Assembly: GCF_004358205.1 (NCBI RefSeq)
Contig: NZ_SMYO01000024.1
Coordinates: 1 to 49,747, forward strand
Reading direction: 5' to 3'
Length of the DNA stretch: 49,747 nucleotides
Source of the DNA: Bacillus salipaludis
GTDB taxonomy: Bacteria; Bacillota; Bacilli; Bacillales_B; DSM-18226
The notes beneath the pieces were generated by a model, which did not search any database, had not been told where the DNA came from, and was given only the letters and a program-made list of their open reading frames with translations. A program made the translations under genes and the position numbers. Positions 1 to 8,484 of this stretch are shown here, piece by piece; the stretch's first letter is position 1, and every line of letters begins with the position of its first letter.

Positions 1-144
1 AGTCTTACAGGCAGGTTGCCCACGTGTTACTCACCCGTCCGCCGCTAATCAACAGGAGCAAGCTCCTATTGATTCGCTCGACTTGCATGTATTAGGCACG
101 CCGCCAGCGTTCGTCCTGAGCCAGGATCAAACTCTCCAAGAAAG
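1..144 (-). rRNA. rrs: 16S ribosomal RNA, 5' end (partial)
   Basis: Read on the minus strand this is the conserved start of bacterial 16S rRNA: the GAGTTTGATCCTGGCTCAG primer-site sequence lies near 117-135, followed by the GCGGCGTGCCTAATACATGC region and the GGCGGACGGGTGAGTAACACG region. Only about the first 144 bases are present; the gene continues past the left edge. The exact mature 5' end is an estimate. It is the first gene of an rrn operon transcribed leftward, away from the protein genes here. Confidence 0.97.
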
Positions 145-293
145 TTGATGTAGCTCATTTGTTACGTTGGCTCATGTTTCCTATATAATAGAAGAAACAT
201 GAATATTATTGTTTGTTGACGTTTTTGTCTGTTTAGTTTTCAAAGAACAATCTTGTTTCCACTTCTAAAATCTCTTCCAGAAGCAACTTTATA

Positions 294-322
294 ATAATAT
301 CACCTCGTTAACGATCTGTCAA
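294..322 (-). promoter_or_regulatory. rrn promoter P2 (proximal)
   Basis: On the minus strand TTGACA (317-322) and TATTAT (294-299) are separated by exactly 17 bases, a strong sigma-A promoter about 150 bases upstream of the 16S start. With the second promoter upstream this gives the tandem arrangement usual for Bacillus rrn operons. Confidence 0.75.
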
Positions 323-381
323 CATTTTTCAACACGTTATTATCATTATGTTGTTGACACGTCATTAACGACTGCTTAAAT

Positions 382-411
382 ATAATACCACCATTTATAT
401 AACTACGTCAA
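382..411 (-). promoter_or_regulatory. rrn promoter P1 (distal)
   Basis: On the minus strand TTGACG (406-411) and TATTAT (382-387) are separated by 18 bases. Placement upstream of P2 fits a tandem rrn promoter pair. The rest of 145-480 is AT-rich leader and intergenic DNA with no coding signal. Confidence 0.6.
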
Positions 412-480
412 CACTATTTTAAATAAAAATTAGCTAGAATTCTATTGAACCTTTTTTCCTACCATTTATATGGACTCGTT

Positions 481-1602
481 TTAAAAATATTTTTGGTAAA
501 ACCAAAATTTTGTCCCTAAACAAATTGAAGCCAATTTACGCGCCAACTCTCCTGAATTCCATGTTCCGGTATTATTAGACAGGACGATAACGGTAACCCT
601 GTCTTTAATAAAATCCACTATTTCACATTTAAAACCAGGCAAACTGCCGTTATGCTCAATCATAGGTCTTCCAAAACTTATAAGGTTATTTGCTACTTTC
701 CAACCGTAGCCATATTTAAAAACACCCAGTTTAGAGGTATCGATATAGCCTGTCTCCATTTTTTCAATCTCTTTTGGTGAAAGGATTTTGAAGTCATGTA
801 TCGCATTATTGTATCTCATCATGTCTCCGACTGTTGAAATAATATCACCCGCTCCTGCAAGCTGGCTTTCATCATCCCTCTCAACCACTTTCCGCATGTT
901 CCTATATCCCATTGCAAAATCCTTTGCATCAGCCTTTTTAAAGTAGGTATGATCCATGCCAGCAGGTTTAAAGATATTGTCCCGAAAATAGGTCTGATAG
1001 CTTTTTCCGGAAACTTTTTCAATAATGTAAGCAAGTATCATATACCCCGTGTTAGAATACATATATTTTGTTCCGGGATTAAAAGTCAATGCTTGGTTCT
1101 TCATTAAATTAATAAAAGCTGTCAGCGTGATTGGCTTGGTTGTATCTGTAAGTTTAGAATGGTCGGCAACCCCCGAGCTGTGGGTTAGCAAATGTTGAAT
1201 GGTAATTTTATCGCCATCCGGAAAATGATTTATATATTTCGATATTGGATCAGAAGTTTTCAATTTCCCATTCTTTTCAAGTTGAAGGATAGATACCGCT
1301 GTAAAGGATTTTGTTAGCGAAGCAATACGAAATTGGGTGTTTAGTTGATTAGGAATCCCTGTTTCTTTATTGGCAAATCCATAACCTTTTTCAAATACCC
1401 CCTTCCCATCCTTGGCAACTAACACGACACCATTAAATTGACTATCCAAAGCCTTTTTATCCATAAACACTTCGAGCCTATTCTTGAGGTTACCTTGCAA
1501 TCCTGACTGCGTATTACCATATACATTAAATGCCGCTATCGTAATAACTAGAAAACAAAATAAAACACTAATTACCCACTTAACTGACTTTTTCATTTGC
1601 AC
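481..1602 (-). CDS. secreted serine hydrolase, beta-lactamase/PBP4*-like (family S12)
   Basis: The protein has an N-terminal signal/anchor segment (MKKSVKWVISVLFCFLVIT) and the three landmarks of class C beta-lactamase-like serine hydrolases: S-x-x-K as SLTK (nucleophile Ser and Lys), Y-x-N as YSN, and an H-x-G type box in EHNGSLPG. At about 370 residues it has the normal single-domain length. Members hydrolyse D-Ala or ester/amide bonds outside the cell; the substrate cannot be told from sequence. The start is uncertain: a GTG at 1602 has GAGG about 10 bases upstream, and an ATG follows at 1596; the TTG at 1620 is less likely. It stands alone, transcribed in the same direction as ptsG but behind the ptsG terminator. 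Confidence 0.85.
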   Translation of the reverse strand: MQMKKSVKWVISVLFCFLVITIAAFNVYGNTQSGLQGNLKNRLEVFMDKKALDSQFNGVVLVAKDGKGVFEKGYGFANKETGIPNQLNTQFRIASLTKSFTAVSILQLEKNGKLKTSDPISKYINHFPDGDKITIQHLLTHSSGVADHSKLTDTTKPITLTAFINLMKNQALTFNPGTKYMYSNTGYMILAYIIEKVSGKSYQTYFRDNIFKPAGMDHTYFKKADAKDFAMGYRNMRKVVERDDESQLAGAGDIISTVGDMMRYNNAIHDFKILSPKEIEKMETGYIDTSKLGVFKYGYGWKVANNLISFGRPMIEHNGSLPGFKCEIVDFIKDRVTVIVLSNNTGTWNSGELARKLASICLGTKFWFYQKYF

Positions 1603-1683
1603 AGGATTGCCGCCTCTCAATTAATCTGCCTTTTGAATCAATTATACGTTTATAATTCGTTATTTCAAAAATTCAATACTTAT

Positions 1684-1719
1684 AAAACACAAAAGCCGAC
1701 CCCATTTAAAAGGTCGGCT
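1684..1719 (-). terminator. rho-independent terminator after ptsG
   Basis: On the minus strand an AGCCGACC / GGTCGGCT stem with an A/T-rich loop is followed by TTTTGTGTTTT, just past the ptsG stop. Confidence 0.85.
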
Positions 1720-1730
1720 CCGCATACTGC

Positions 1731-3776
1731 TTATTTTGTAATTCTTACGATATCTGCTTGTTTCAAATCTACCTGGCCTTGTTTTTCAATCACAACTTTT
1801 TCACCTTCTGCTAAGTTGGTGAAAACAATTGGAGTAATCGTAGAAGTCGCATGTTCTTTTACATAATCCAAATCAACCTTTAATAGTGGCTGTCCTTTTA
1901 CAATACGGTCATTTTCAGACACTAATGTTTCAAACCCTTGACCCTTCAAATTAACAGTGTCGATCCCCACGTGAATAAGGATTTCACGACCGCTATCAGA
2001 TAAGATTCCAATTGCATGTTTCGTTGGAAATAAGTTAACAATCTTTCCATCAACAGGTGATACAACCGTTCCCTCTGAAGGAATAATCGCAAAACCGTCC
2101 CCCATCATTTTTCCAGCAAAGACTTGGTCTGGAACTTCTGTGATCGGTTTGATTTCTCCTTTTAATGGAGCAACAATGATTTCTTTACTAGTGTTCCCAG
2201 CCGGAACAGCTTGAAGCTTGGTTTCCTTTGACGGGGCTGCAGCTCTTGGACGTTTTCCTTCCATAATATCTTTCATTTGTCCTTTGATGGTTTCAGAACG
2301 CGGTCCAAAGATGGCTTGGATGTTATTACCTACCTCAAGAACACCTGCAGCACCTAATTTCTTCAATTGGTTTTTGTCTACTTCTTTAATATCATTTACT
2401 GATACACGAAGGCGTGTAATACAAGCATCTAAATGAGCAATGTTTTTCTGTCCACCCATTGCATCCAAAATATTTGCTGCAAGATCACCTGAACCAGTTT
2501 TTCCTGTTGGAGCCTCATCTTCTTCTTCTTCTAATTCACGACCTGGAGTTTTGAGGTCAAATTTACGAATTGCGAAACGGAATCCGAAGTAGTAAATGAC
2601 TGCAAAGATAAGGCCTACTGGAATAACAATCCATGCATGTGTTTGCGGGTTAATAAGCCCAAATAAAATGTAGTCAATCAATCCACCCGAGAAGGTCATT
2701 CCGATTTTTACGTTTAAAAGATGCATGGTCATAAAGGATAGTCCAGCAAAAATGGCGTGAATACCGAATAATACTGGTGCTACAAACAAGAATGAGAATT
2801 CAATTGGTTCTGTAATACCTGTTAAGAATGATGTTAAACCAGCAGAAAACATGAGGCCGCCGACAACAGCTTTCTTTTCCGGCTTTGCTTCATGGTAAAT
2901 CGCCAAAGCCGCAGCAGGAAGACCAAACATCATAAATGGATATTTACCAGTTGTGAAAGTACCTGCCGTTAAGTGTTTTACACCATCTTTAATTTGCTCC
3001 ATGAAAATATGCTGGTCACCATGAACAATTTGACCTGCTTTATTTGTATAGCTCCCAAATTCAAACCAGAATGGTGCATAGAAGATATGATGCAATCCAA
3101 ATGGAATCAGAGAACGTTCAATAACCCCGAAAATAAAGGCCGAAAGCGTTAAATTTGCGTCCACCATGTTCGTTGAGAATGCATTCAAGCCAGATTGAAT
3201 CGGCGGCCAAATGACAATCATAATTAATCCTAAAATTACTGAACTTGCTGCCGTTATAATTGGTACAAACCGCTTACCTGCAAAAAATCCTAAATAAGAT
3301 GGGAGTTCAATTTCAAAGAATTTATTGTACATTGTAGCTGCAATGATCCCGACAATAATACCGCCAAACACACCCGTTTGCAGAGTTGGAATCCCCAATA
3401 CAGATGCATAACTTTGCGGATGTTTCGTTAAAGCATCTGCATCAATGCCTAGTGCTGTACCCATTGTTGCGTTCATGATAAGGAAACCAACAATTGCTGC
3501 GAGACCTGCAACACCGTCTCCTCCGGCTAATCCAATTGCAACACCGACTGCAAATAACAATGCAAGGTTACCAAAAATAACGCTTCCTGCTTGTTCCATA
3601 ACTTTTGCAACCATTGCTACACCATGGTTGTCTAAAAATGGTGCAAGATCTAATAAGGTTGGGTTTTGAAGAGCATTACCAATCGCAAGTAAAATCCCAG
3701 CAGCCGGTAAAATTGCAACCGGCAGCATTAATGCTTTACCGACTTTTTGCAAGACGCCAAAGGCATTCTTAAACAT
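1731..3776 (-). CDS. ptsG: PTS glucose-specific transporter IICBA (PtsG)
   Basis: This is a full-length three-domain permease of the glucose PTS that imports and phosphorylates glucose at the membrane. From the chosen start the IIC membrane domain covers about residues 1-405 (with [12 protein letters not shown]), the IIB domain carries its phospho-cysteine at about 452 in DACITRLRV, and the IIA domain carries the phospho-histidine at about 602 in ILIHVG, with the second conserved His near 587. The length (681 aa) matches B. subtilis PtsG. The ATG at 3776 is preceded by GGGGGT at good spacing; the upstream in-frame codon lies inside that RBS. It lies downstream of glcT, with a long terminator-like leader between, so control by GlcT antitermination is expected. 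N-acetylglucosamine or maltose specificity is less likely given the GlcT neighbour. ptsH and ptsI are not in the window. Confidence 0.93.
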   Translation of the reverse strand: MFKNAFGVLQKVGKALMLPVAILPAAGILLAIGNALQNPTLLDLAPFLDNHGVAMVAKVMEQAGSVIFGNLALLFAVGVAIGLAGGDGVAGLAAIVGFLIMNATMGTALGIDADALTKHPQSYASVLGIPTLQTGVFGGIIVGIIAATMYNKFFEIELPSYLGFFAGKRFVPIITAASSVILGLIMIVIWPPIQSGLNAFSTNMVDANLTLSAFIFGVIERSLIPFGLHHIFYAPFWFEFGSYTNKAGQIVHGDQHIFMEQIKDGVKHLTAGTFTTGKYPFMMFGLPAAALAIYHEAKPEKKAVVGGLMFSAGLTSFLTGITEPIEFSFLFVAPVLFGIHAIFAGLSFMTMHLLNVKIGMTFSGGLIDYILFGLINPQTHAWIVIPVGLIFAVIYYFGFRFAIRKFDLKTPGRELEEEEDEAPTGKTGSGDLAANILDAMGGQKNIAHLDACITRLRVSVNDIKEVDKNQLKKLGAAGVLEVGNNIQAIFGPRSETIKGQMKDIMEGKRPRAAAPSKETKLQAVPAGNTSKEIIVAPLKGEIKPITEVPDQVFAGKMMGDGFAIIPSEGTVVSPVDGKIVNLFPTKHAIGILSDSGREILIHVGIDTVNLKGQGFETLVSENDRIVKGQPLLKVDLDYVKEHATSTITPIVFTNLAEGEKVVIEKQGQVDLKQADIVRITK

Positions 3777-3840
3777 AGATATAACCCCCAATATTATAAT
3801 TTAGCTCATTAAGCGTTTTCATTTATGGTAAAAAACCAAC

Positions 3841-3933
3841 AAAAAAAGGCATGAGTAAAAGTAAACTGAATAAAGGTACGGGTATAGAATGCCCCTTACA
3901 CTTTATTTCAATGAATACTTTTCACTCATGCCT
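3841..3933 (-). promoter_or_regulatory. ptsG leader terminator with GlcT antiterminator (RAT) region
   Basis: On the minus strand AGGCATGAGTGAAAAGTA pairs with TACTTTTACTCATGCCT across a loop of about 55 bases and is followed by a run of T. This is the architecture of the ptsG leader in B. subtilis, where GlcT binds an RNA hairpin overlapping the 5' arm of the terminator and prevents its formation when glucose is present. The exact RAT boundaries are inferred. Confidence 0.82.
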
Positions 3934-3964
3934 GATCGAATCAGTAACACGTAAAAAATAATAG

Positions 3965-4807
3965 CTATTTAATTTTCTTTTGAAGCCTTTGGAGATGCAT
4001 TGTCAAATAAACCGCTTCTGCATCATAGACTGTCAACTTTAATGTTTGCTGCATTACCTTAATGAGCTTCCAAGATAGATTATAGCATACTGGATATTCT
4101 TCTTTCAATAGAGAAGCAATTTTTTCTGGTTCCTCTACCCTCTCCCCTTTTTGCACTCTTTCAATCGCAAATCGAAGATGACGAACAAGACGCATATAAT
4201 CAATGCTTTCTTTATCAATTTCAATATCAAGCTGTTCTTCGACCATTTCAACTAGTCTGCTTATAAGCTGGGAATGTCGGTTCACATCGGAGAGGTTTTT
4301 ATTTGTAATCGCACTATGAATATGCAGTGCAATAAAACCAATCTCACCATCGGTGAGGTTTATTCCCGTTTTCTCTCGAATATATCGGACGACTTCTGCC
4401 GCCACTTCGAACTCATGCCGATACAACGCTTTTGTTTCCACTAAAAACGGGTTGGACATTTCCATCCCTTGCGATGCCCTTGTAATCGCAAACATTAAAT
4501 GGTCCGTTAAAGCAACATGTATATGTTCATTGAGCTGTGAATTTGTTCTTTGCTTGATCAGACCTATAGCAGAAATAATCACTTCAAGAAATTCATTATC
4601 AATAAAAGGAAGCAGCTTAATATAACTTTCTTGTTCCTTTTCATTTTTTAAAACAAAAAGCTTTTCAACTGTATCAGTCTCAATAAAATCCCCCTGTTTC
4701 CGATTGAAACCAATACCTTTTCCAATTAAGACAACTTCTTCATAGGAAGGGTGTTTAGCGATTAAAACATTGTTATTCAACACTTTATCAATCAATAATT
4801 TTGCCAT
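3965..4807 (-). CDS. glcT: transcription antiterminator GlcT (BglG family)
   Basis: A 280-residue BglG/SacY-family protein. Residues 1-55 form the co-antiterminator RNA-binding domain (N-N-N-V-L-I-A pattern). Two PTS regulation domains follow, PRD1 at about 65-170 and PRD2 at about 175-280, with conserved histidines in HVALTDHL, ALHIHSA, RHLRFAIER and LTMHLQRL. PTS-dependent phosphorylation of these histidines controls RNA binding in the family. It lies directly upstream of ptsG, with the RAT/terminator leader between them, so its target is almost certainly ptsG. Length and order match glcT-ptsG of B. subtilis. Confidence 0.93.
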   Translation of the reverse strand: MAKLLIDKVLNNNVLIAKHPSYEEVVLIGKGIGFNRKQGDFIETDTVEKLFVLKNEKEQESYIKLLPFIDNEFLEVIISAIGLIKQRTNSQLNEHIHVALTDHLMFAITRASQGMEMSNPFLVETKALYRHEFEVAAEVVRYIREKTGINLTDGEIGFIALHIHSAITNKNLSDVNRHSQLISRLVEMVEEQLDIEIDKESIDYMRLVRHLRFAIERVQKGERVEEPEKIASLLKEEYPVCYNLSWKLIKVMQQTLKLTVYDAEAVYLTMHLQRLQKKIK

Positions 4808-4917
4808 ACCCTTTTCTCCATTTCCCTTTTCCTTAGTATCATCATCGTAAAAGAGAGAATACAGGAAGTCAACGGCAATTTTCGACTATTTCCACGGAAA
4901 TCATGACCAATAGTCGA

Positions 4918-4957
4918 CAAAAAAGGAACCTCAATCTGTGAAAGAGGTTCCTTTTTT
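4918..4957. terminator. terminator after pbuG (bidirectional)
   Basis: GGAACCTC and GAGGTTCC form a stem flanked by an A-run on the left and a T-run on the right, so it can end transcription in either direction. It follows the pbuG stop on the minus strand. Confidence 0.85.
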
Positions 4958-4961
4958 ACAC

Positions 4962-6287
4962 TTATTTCAAAATAAAATATACAAGAAAGATTACAAAGAA
5001 GAGATACATAATAGGATTAATTTCCTTGATTCTTCCTTTTACAATCATGGTAATTGGATAGAATATAAACCCAATTGCAATACCTGTTGCAATGCTATAA
5101 GAAAGCGGCATTGTAATCATCGTTAAGAAAGCCGGTACAGCAATCTCAAATTTTTTCCATTCAATATCGCCTAACGAAGAAACCATCAATACTCCGACAA
5201 TAATCAGTGCAGGTGCAGTAACAGCTGTAGTAACTACTGATAATAACGGGAAGAAAAAGATTGCCAAAATAAAGAATCCCGCTGTTACTAATGAAGCAAA
5301 TCCTGTTCTAGCTCCTGAAGCTACCCCTGCAGTAGATTCAATATAAGAAGTAGTAGTAGATGTTCCCAGAACTGCACCAACCATTGTTGCAATGGAGTCA
5401 GATAACAACGCTCTTCCTGCATTCGGAAGCTTGTTGTCTTTCATTAATCCCGCTTGGTTTGCAACCGCAACAAGTGTTCCTGCGTTATCAAAGAAATCAA
5501 CAAACAAGAATGTAAGGATAATTCCCACCATACTCGTCGACCAGAAGGAACTGTCACTAAAGGATGAAAATACAGCACCAAACGTTGGATCTAAGCTCGG
5601 TACTTTTCCGACAACTTGATGAGGAATATCAATTAAGTTAAAAATCATTCCAACAATCGCCGTGATGATCATTCCAAAGAATACGGCTCCTTTTATTCCT
5701 CTGGTCATCATAATAACCGTAATTAATATACCAAAAATCGTAAGTAATGTATTCCCGTTTGATAAGTTTCCTAACCCCACAAGTGTTGCATCGTTTTTTA
5801 CGATAATTCCTGATTCCTGAAGTCCAATAAAGGTGATAAACAAACCAATACCGGCCCCAACGGCATGTTTTAAATCGATTGGAATTGCATTAATAATTTT
5901 TTCACGAAGACCAGTCAGTGTCAAAACGAAGAAGAACACACCAGAAATTAATACCGCACCCAACGCATGCTGCCAAGGGATTTTATCGCCCAATACTACG
6001 GTATAAGCAAAGAATGCATTTAACCCCATCCCCGGTGCAAGCGCAAGCGGGTATTTTCCAAGGAGCCCCATGACAATCGAGCCGATAGCAGAAGCAATAG
6101 CCGTTGCCACAAATACTGCTCCATAATCCATTCTTAAAGCATCTGGGAATCCTTTAATACTTGCTAAAGATAAAGTAAGTGGGTTTACCACTAAAATATA
6201 AGCCATTGCTAAAAAAGTAGTCATACCGCCCATGAATTCTTGACGATAACTAGTACCAAACTTTGCAAACTCAAAATAGTTTTTCAA
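4962..6287 (-). CDS. pbuG: hypoxanthine/guanine permease PbuG (AzgA-type NCS2)
   Basis: A 441-residue polytopic membrane protein of the AzgA branch of purine permeases, matching PbuG (about 440 aa). It has FGTSYRQEFMGGMTTFLAMAYILVVNP at the start, the GMGLNAFFAY motif around residue 85-95, and TSTTTSYIESTAGVASGARTG near 310-330, all typical of the family. It would import guanine and hypoxanthine by proton symport. Translation starts at TTG (6287), supported by GGGGGT seven bases upstream. A guanine riboswitch and its terminator precede it, so expression should fall when guanine is plentiful. It follows guaA, as in B. subtilis. Confidence 0.93.
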   Translation of the reverse strand: MKNYFEFAKFGTSYRQEFMGGMTTFLAMAYILVVNPLTLSLASIKGFPDALRMDYGAVFVATAIASAIGSIVMGLLGKYPLALAPGMGLNAFFAYTVVLGDKIPWQHALGAVLISGVFFFVLTLTGLREKIINAIPIDLKHAVGAGIGLFITFIGLQESGIIVKNDATLVGLGNLSNGNTLLTIFGILITVIMMTRGIKGAVFFGMIITAIVGMIFNLIDIPHQVVGKVPSLDPTFGAVFSSFSDSSFWSTSMVGIILTFLFVDFFDNAGTLVAVANQAGLMKDNKLPNAGRALLSDSIATMVGAVLGTSTTTSYIESTAGVASGARTGFASLVTAGFFILAIFFFPLLSVVTTAVTAPALIIVGVLMVSSLGDIEWKKFEIAVPAFLTMITMPLSYSIATGIAIGFIFYPITMIVKGRIKEINPIMYLFFVIFLVYFILK

Positions 6288-6333
6288 CCTATTTACCCCC
6301 TAATTGATCCTTTATCTAATAAAATCACCAAAA

Positions 6334-6359
6334 AACGCTCCGGTATCCACCGAAACGTT
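6334..6359 (-). terminator. expression-platform terminator of the pbuG riboswitch
   Basis: On the minus strand AACGTTTCGGT pairs with ACCGGAGCGTT (11 pairs, with G-U wobbles) and is followed by a T-run. It sits between the aptamer and the pbuG start, where ligand-dependent termination would act. Confidence 0.75.
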
Positions 6360-6414
6360 GACAAAAGGCATATGTAAATAACAAAAGGACAAAAATCCCC
6401 TATTAAAAACTCGC

Positions 6415-6482
6415 CTCGTAGTCAAGCTATTTACGGTAGCTCGGTAGAAACTTTTGGGCCCTATTCCCAAGATTATACGACA
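6415..6482 (-). promoter_or_regulatory. purine (guanine) riboswitch upstream of pbuG
   Basis: The minus strand carries the conserved aptamer elements in order: TATAATC, a P2 arm with loop around ATAGGG, AGTTTCTACC in the core, CCGTAAA in the L3 region, and GACTACGA closing P1. The C in GACTA is the specificity base (C74 in xpt numbering), which pairs with guanine/hypoxanthine rather than adenine. Confidence 0.93.
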
Positions 6483-6621
6483 CAATATGACAAATATTTA
6501 GTACGTTAGTATCATATCAAGGGTGAGGTCTTCTGTCAATAAAAAATACGAACGTTTTTTATTTTATAAATAAAAACATTCGTATTTTCCAACATTTATT
6601 TAATTATCCGATTGGTACAAC

Positions 6622-6652
6622 TAAAAAATCAGTGGGGAAGCCCCCACTGATT
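6622..6652 (-). terminator. terminator after guaA
   Basis: On the minus strand AATCAGTGGGG-GCTT-CCCCACTGATT followed by TTTTAG is a perfect 11-bp stem. Confidence 0.9.
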
Positions 6653-6663
6653 AAAGTTTCACC

Positions 6664-8202
6664 TTATTCCCATTCAATCGTAGCTGGCGGCTTGCTTGTA
6701 ATATCATAGACCACCCGGTTTACATGGGCAACTTCATTGACGATTCTGGTTGAAATAACTTCAAGTACATCCCACGGAATCCGCGCCCAATCGGATGTCA
6801 TCCCATCGATCGAGGTTACAGCACGAATACCAATCGTGTAATCATACGTTCTAGTATCCCCCATAACCCCAACACTGCGAACGTCTGGAAGGACAGTGAA
6901 GTATTGCCAAATTTCGCGATCTAAGCCAGCCTTTTTAATTTCTTCACGTAAAATCCAATCAGATTCACGAACAATCTCTAATTTATCTTCAGAAATCGCC
7001 CCTAATACCCGAATACCAAGACCCGGACCTGGGAATGGCTGACGCCAAACGATATCATCCGGAATTCCAAGCTCAGTTCCGAGAGCACGGACTTCATCTT
7101 TAAAAAGGGTATTTAATGGTTCAATTAATTTAAACTGCATATCTTCAGGCAGACCGCCGACATTATGGTGGGACTTAATCGTTTGCGCTGTTGCTGTCCC
7201 ACTTTCAATAATATCGGTATAAAGCGTTCCCTGCGCTAAGAACTCAATTCCTTCAAGCTTCGTTGCTTCATCATCAAAAACATAGATAAATTCGTTACCG
7301 ATAATTTTACGTTTCTTCTCAGGATCTGAGACGCCTTCCAATTTGGAAAGGAAGCGATCCTTTGCATCAACCTTGATGACATTCATATGGAAACCTTCGG
7401 AGAAAGTTTTCATAACGCTCTCCGCTTCGTTTTTACGAAGTAATCCGTGATCAACAAAAATACATGTCAACTGATCGCCTATCGCTTTGTGGATTAAAAC
7501 AGCCACAACAGATGAATCTACACCGCCGCTAAGAGCACATAGGACTTTTTTGTTACCGACAGTCTGACGGATTTTCTCCATTTCCATTTCGATATAGTTT
7601 TCCATCGACCAATCGCCACTGCAATCACAAACATTGAAAACAAAATTTTTCAGAAGGTCGTTTCCATAAACGGAATGACGAACCTCCGGATGGAATTGTA
7701 CAGCATAAAGTTTTCTTGCTTCATCACTCATGGCCGCAATCGGACAGTGTGGATTTGTTCCGTCTACAGTAAAGCCAGCAGGTGCTTCAACCACCAAATC
7801 ACCATGGCTCATCCAAACCACCTGCTCATTTGGAAGATCCTTATATAAGGCAGATTGATTATGAATCGTCATTGTTGCTTTTCCATATTCACGCTGCTTT
7901 GCTTTTTCGACTTTGCCTTCAAAATGAACGGTCATTAACTGCATCCCATAACAAATCCCCAGAATCGGCAGACCCATTTCAAAAATCCCTTCATCACACC
8001 GGAAGGAGTTCTCATCATAAACACTATTTGGACCACCTGAGAAAATAATCCCTTTTGGATTCAATTTTTTGATTTCCTCTACGGTAATTGTGTGGGGATG
8101 TAGCTCACTATACACACCAAATTCACGAATTCGGCGGGTAATAAGCTGGTTATACTGGCTTCCAAAATCTAAAACAACTATCATATCCTGTTTACCTGAC
8201 AA
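6664..8202 (-). CDS. guaA: GMP synthase (glutamine-hydrolysing)
   Basis: Converts XMP to GMP using glutamine and ATP. The N-terminal class I glutamine amidotransferase domain has the nucleophile in GICYGMQ and the His-x-Glu in QFHPEV. The ATP-pyrophosphatase domain begins with the P-loop LSGGVDSS at about residue 230. The C-terminal dimerisation domain ends with KPPATIEWE, the invariant GuaA tail. Length is 512 aa from a TTG at 8202, which has AGAGGTGG just upstream; a GTG at 8211 is the alternative but lies within that RBS. The gene sits behind its own guanine riboswitch and a terminator, between yebA and pbuG as in B. subtilis. Confidence 0.96.
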   Translation of the reverse strand: MSGKQDMIVVLDFGSQYNQLITRRIREFGVYSELHPHTITVEEIKKLNPKGIIFSGGPNSVYDENSFRCDEGIFEMGLPILGICYGMQLMTVHFEGKVEKAKQREYGKATMTIHNQSALYKDLPNEQVVWMSHGDLVVEAPAGFTVDGTNPHCPIAAMSDEARKLYAVQFHPEVRHSVYGNDLLKNFVFNVCDCSGDWSMENYIEMEMEKIRQTVGNKKVLCALSGGVDSSVVAVLIHKAIGDQLTCIFVDHGLLRKNEAESVMKTFSEGFHMNVIKVDAKDRFLSKLEGVSDPEKKRKIIGNEFIYVFDDEATKLEGIEFLAQGTLYTDIIESGTATAQTIKSHHNVGGLPEDMQFKLIEPLNTLFKDEVRALGTELGIPDDIVWRQPFPGPGLGIRVLGAISEDKLEIVRESDWILREEIKKAGLDREIWQYFTVLPDVRSVGVMGDTRTYDYTIGIRAVTSIDGMTSDWARIPWDVLEVISTRIVNEVAHVNRVVYDITSKPPATIEWE

Positions 8203-8265
8203 TGCGGCCACCTCTTTTTAATTTCATGTAATTTTAATTAGTTTTTACTACAAATGAAAAAAATA

Positions 8266-8330
8266 AATAAAAAAAAGAAAACTAGCTTTCTCCAACCAAA
8301 AAAAATAGGAAGGCAGAATTCTAGTTTTCT
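8266..8330 (-). terminator. expression-platform terminator of the guaA riboswitch
   Basis: On the minus strand AGAAAACTAG pairs with CTAGTTTTCT, followed by a run of eight T. A second possible hairpin uses the 3' strand of aptamer P1 (GAAGGCAGAA with TTCTGCCTTC at about 8307-8360), so the aptamer helix and downstream hairpins compete. Confidence 0.7.
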
Positions 8331-8355
8331 CGCAAAATCGTTCAAAAACTTTCTG

Positions 8356-8426
8356 CCTTCATAGTCGGGCCATTTACGGCAGCCCGGTAGAGACTCTCGA
8401 ACCCTATCATCGAGGATATATGAAGG
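8356..8426 (-). promoter_or_regulatory. purine (guanine) riboswitch upstream of guaA
   Basis: On the minus strand P1 is CCTTCATA ... TATGAAGG, with TATATCC, a P2 loop GATAGGG, AGTCTCTACC, CCGTAAA and GACTATG in the expected order and spacing. The C in GACTATG predicts guanine specificity. The core reads AGTCTCTACC rather than the usual AGTTTCTACC; the changed base is position 48, which is flipped out in xpt-type structures and tolerates change. Confidence 0.93.
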
Positions 8427-8484
8427 TAACGTAAAACGAACCTTATTGAATTAAACCTTATTGTAGCAATTTGTCGTTTTTTGT

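Noticed and set aside
481..1602. Antibiotic-resistance beta-lactamase
   Set aside because: The motifs fit the broad serine hydrolase/PBP4* group; nothing points to a true class C beta-lactamase.
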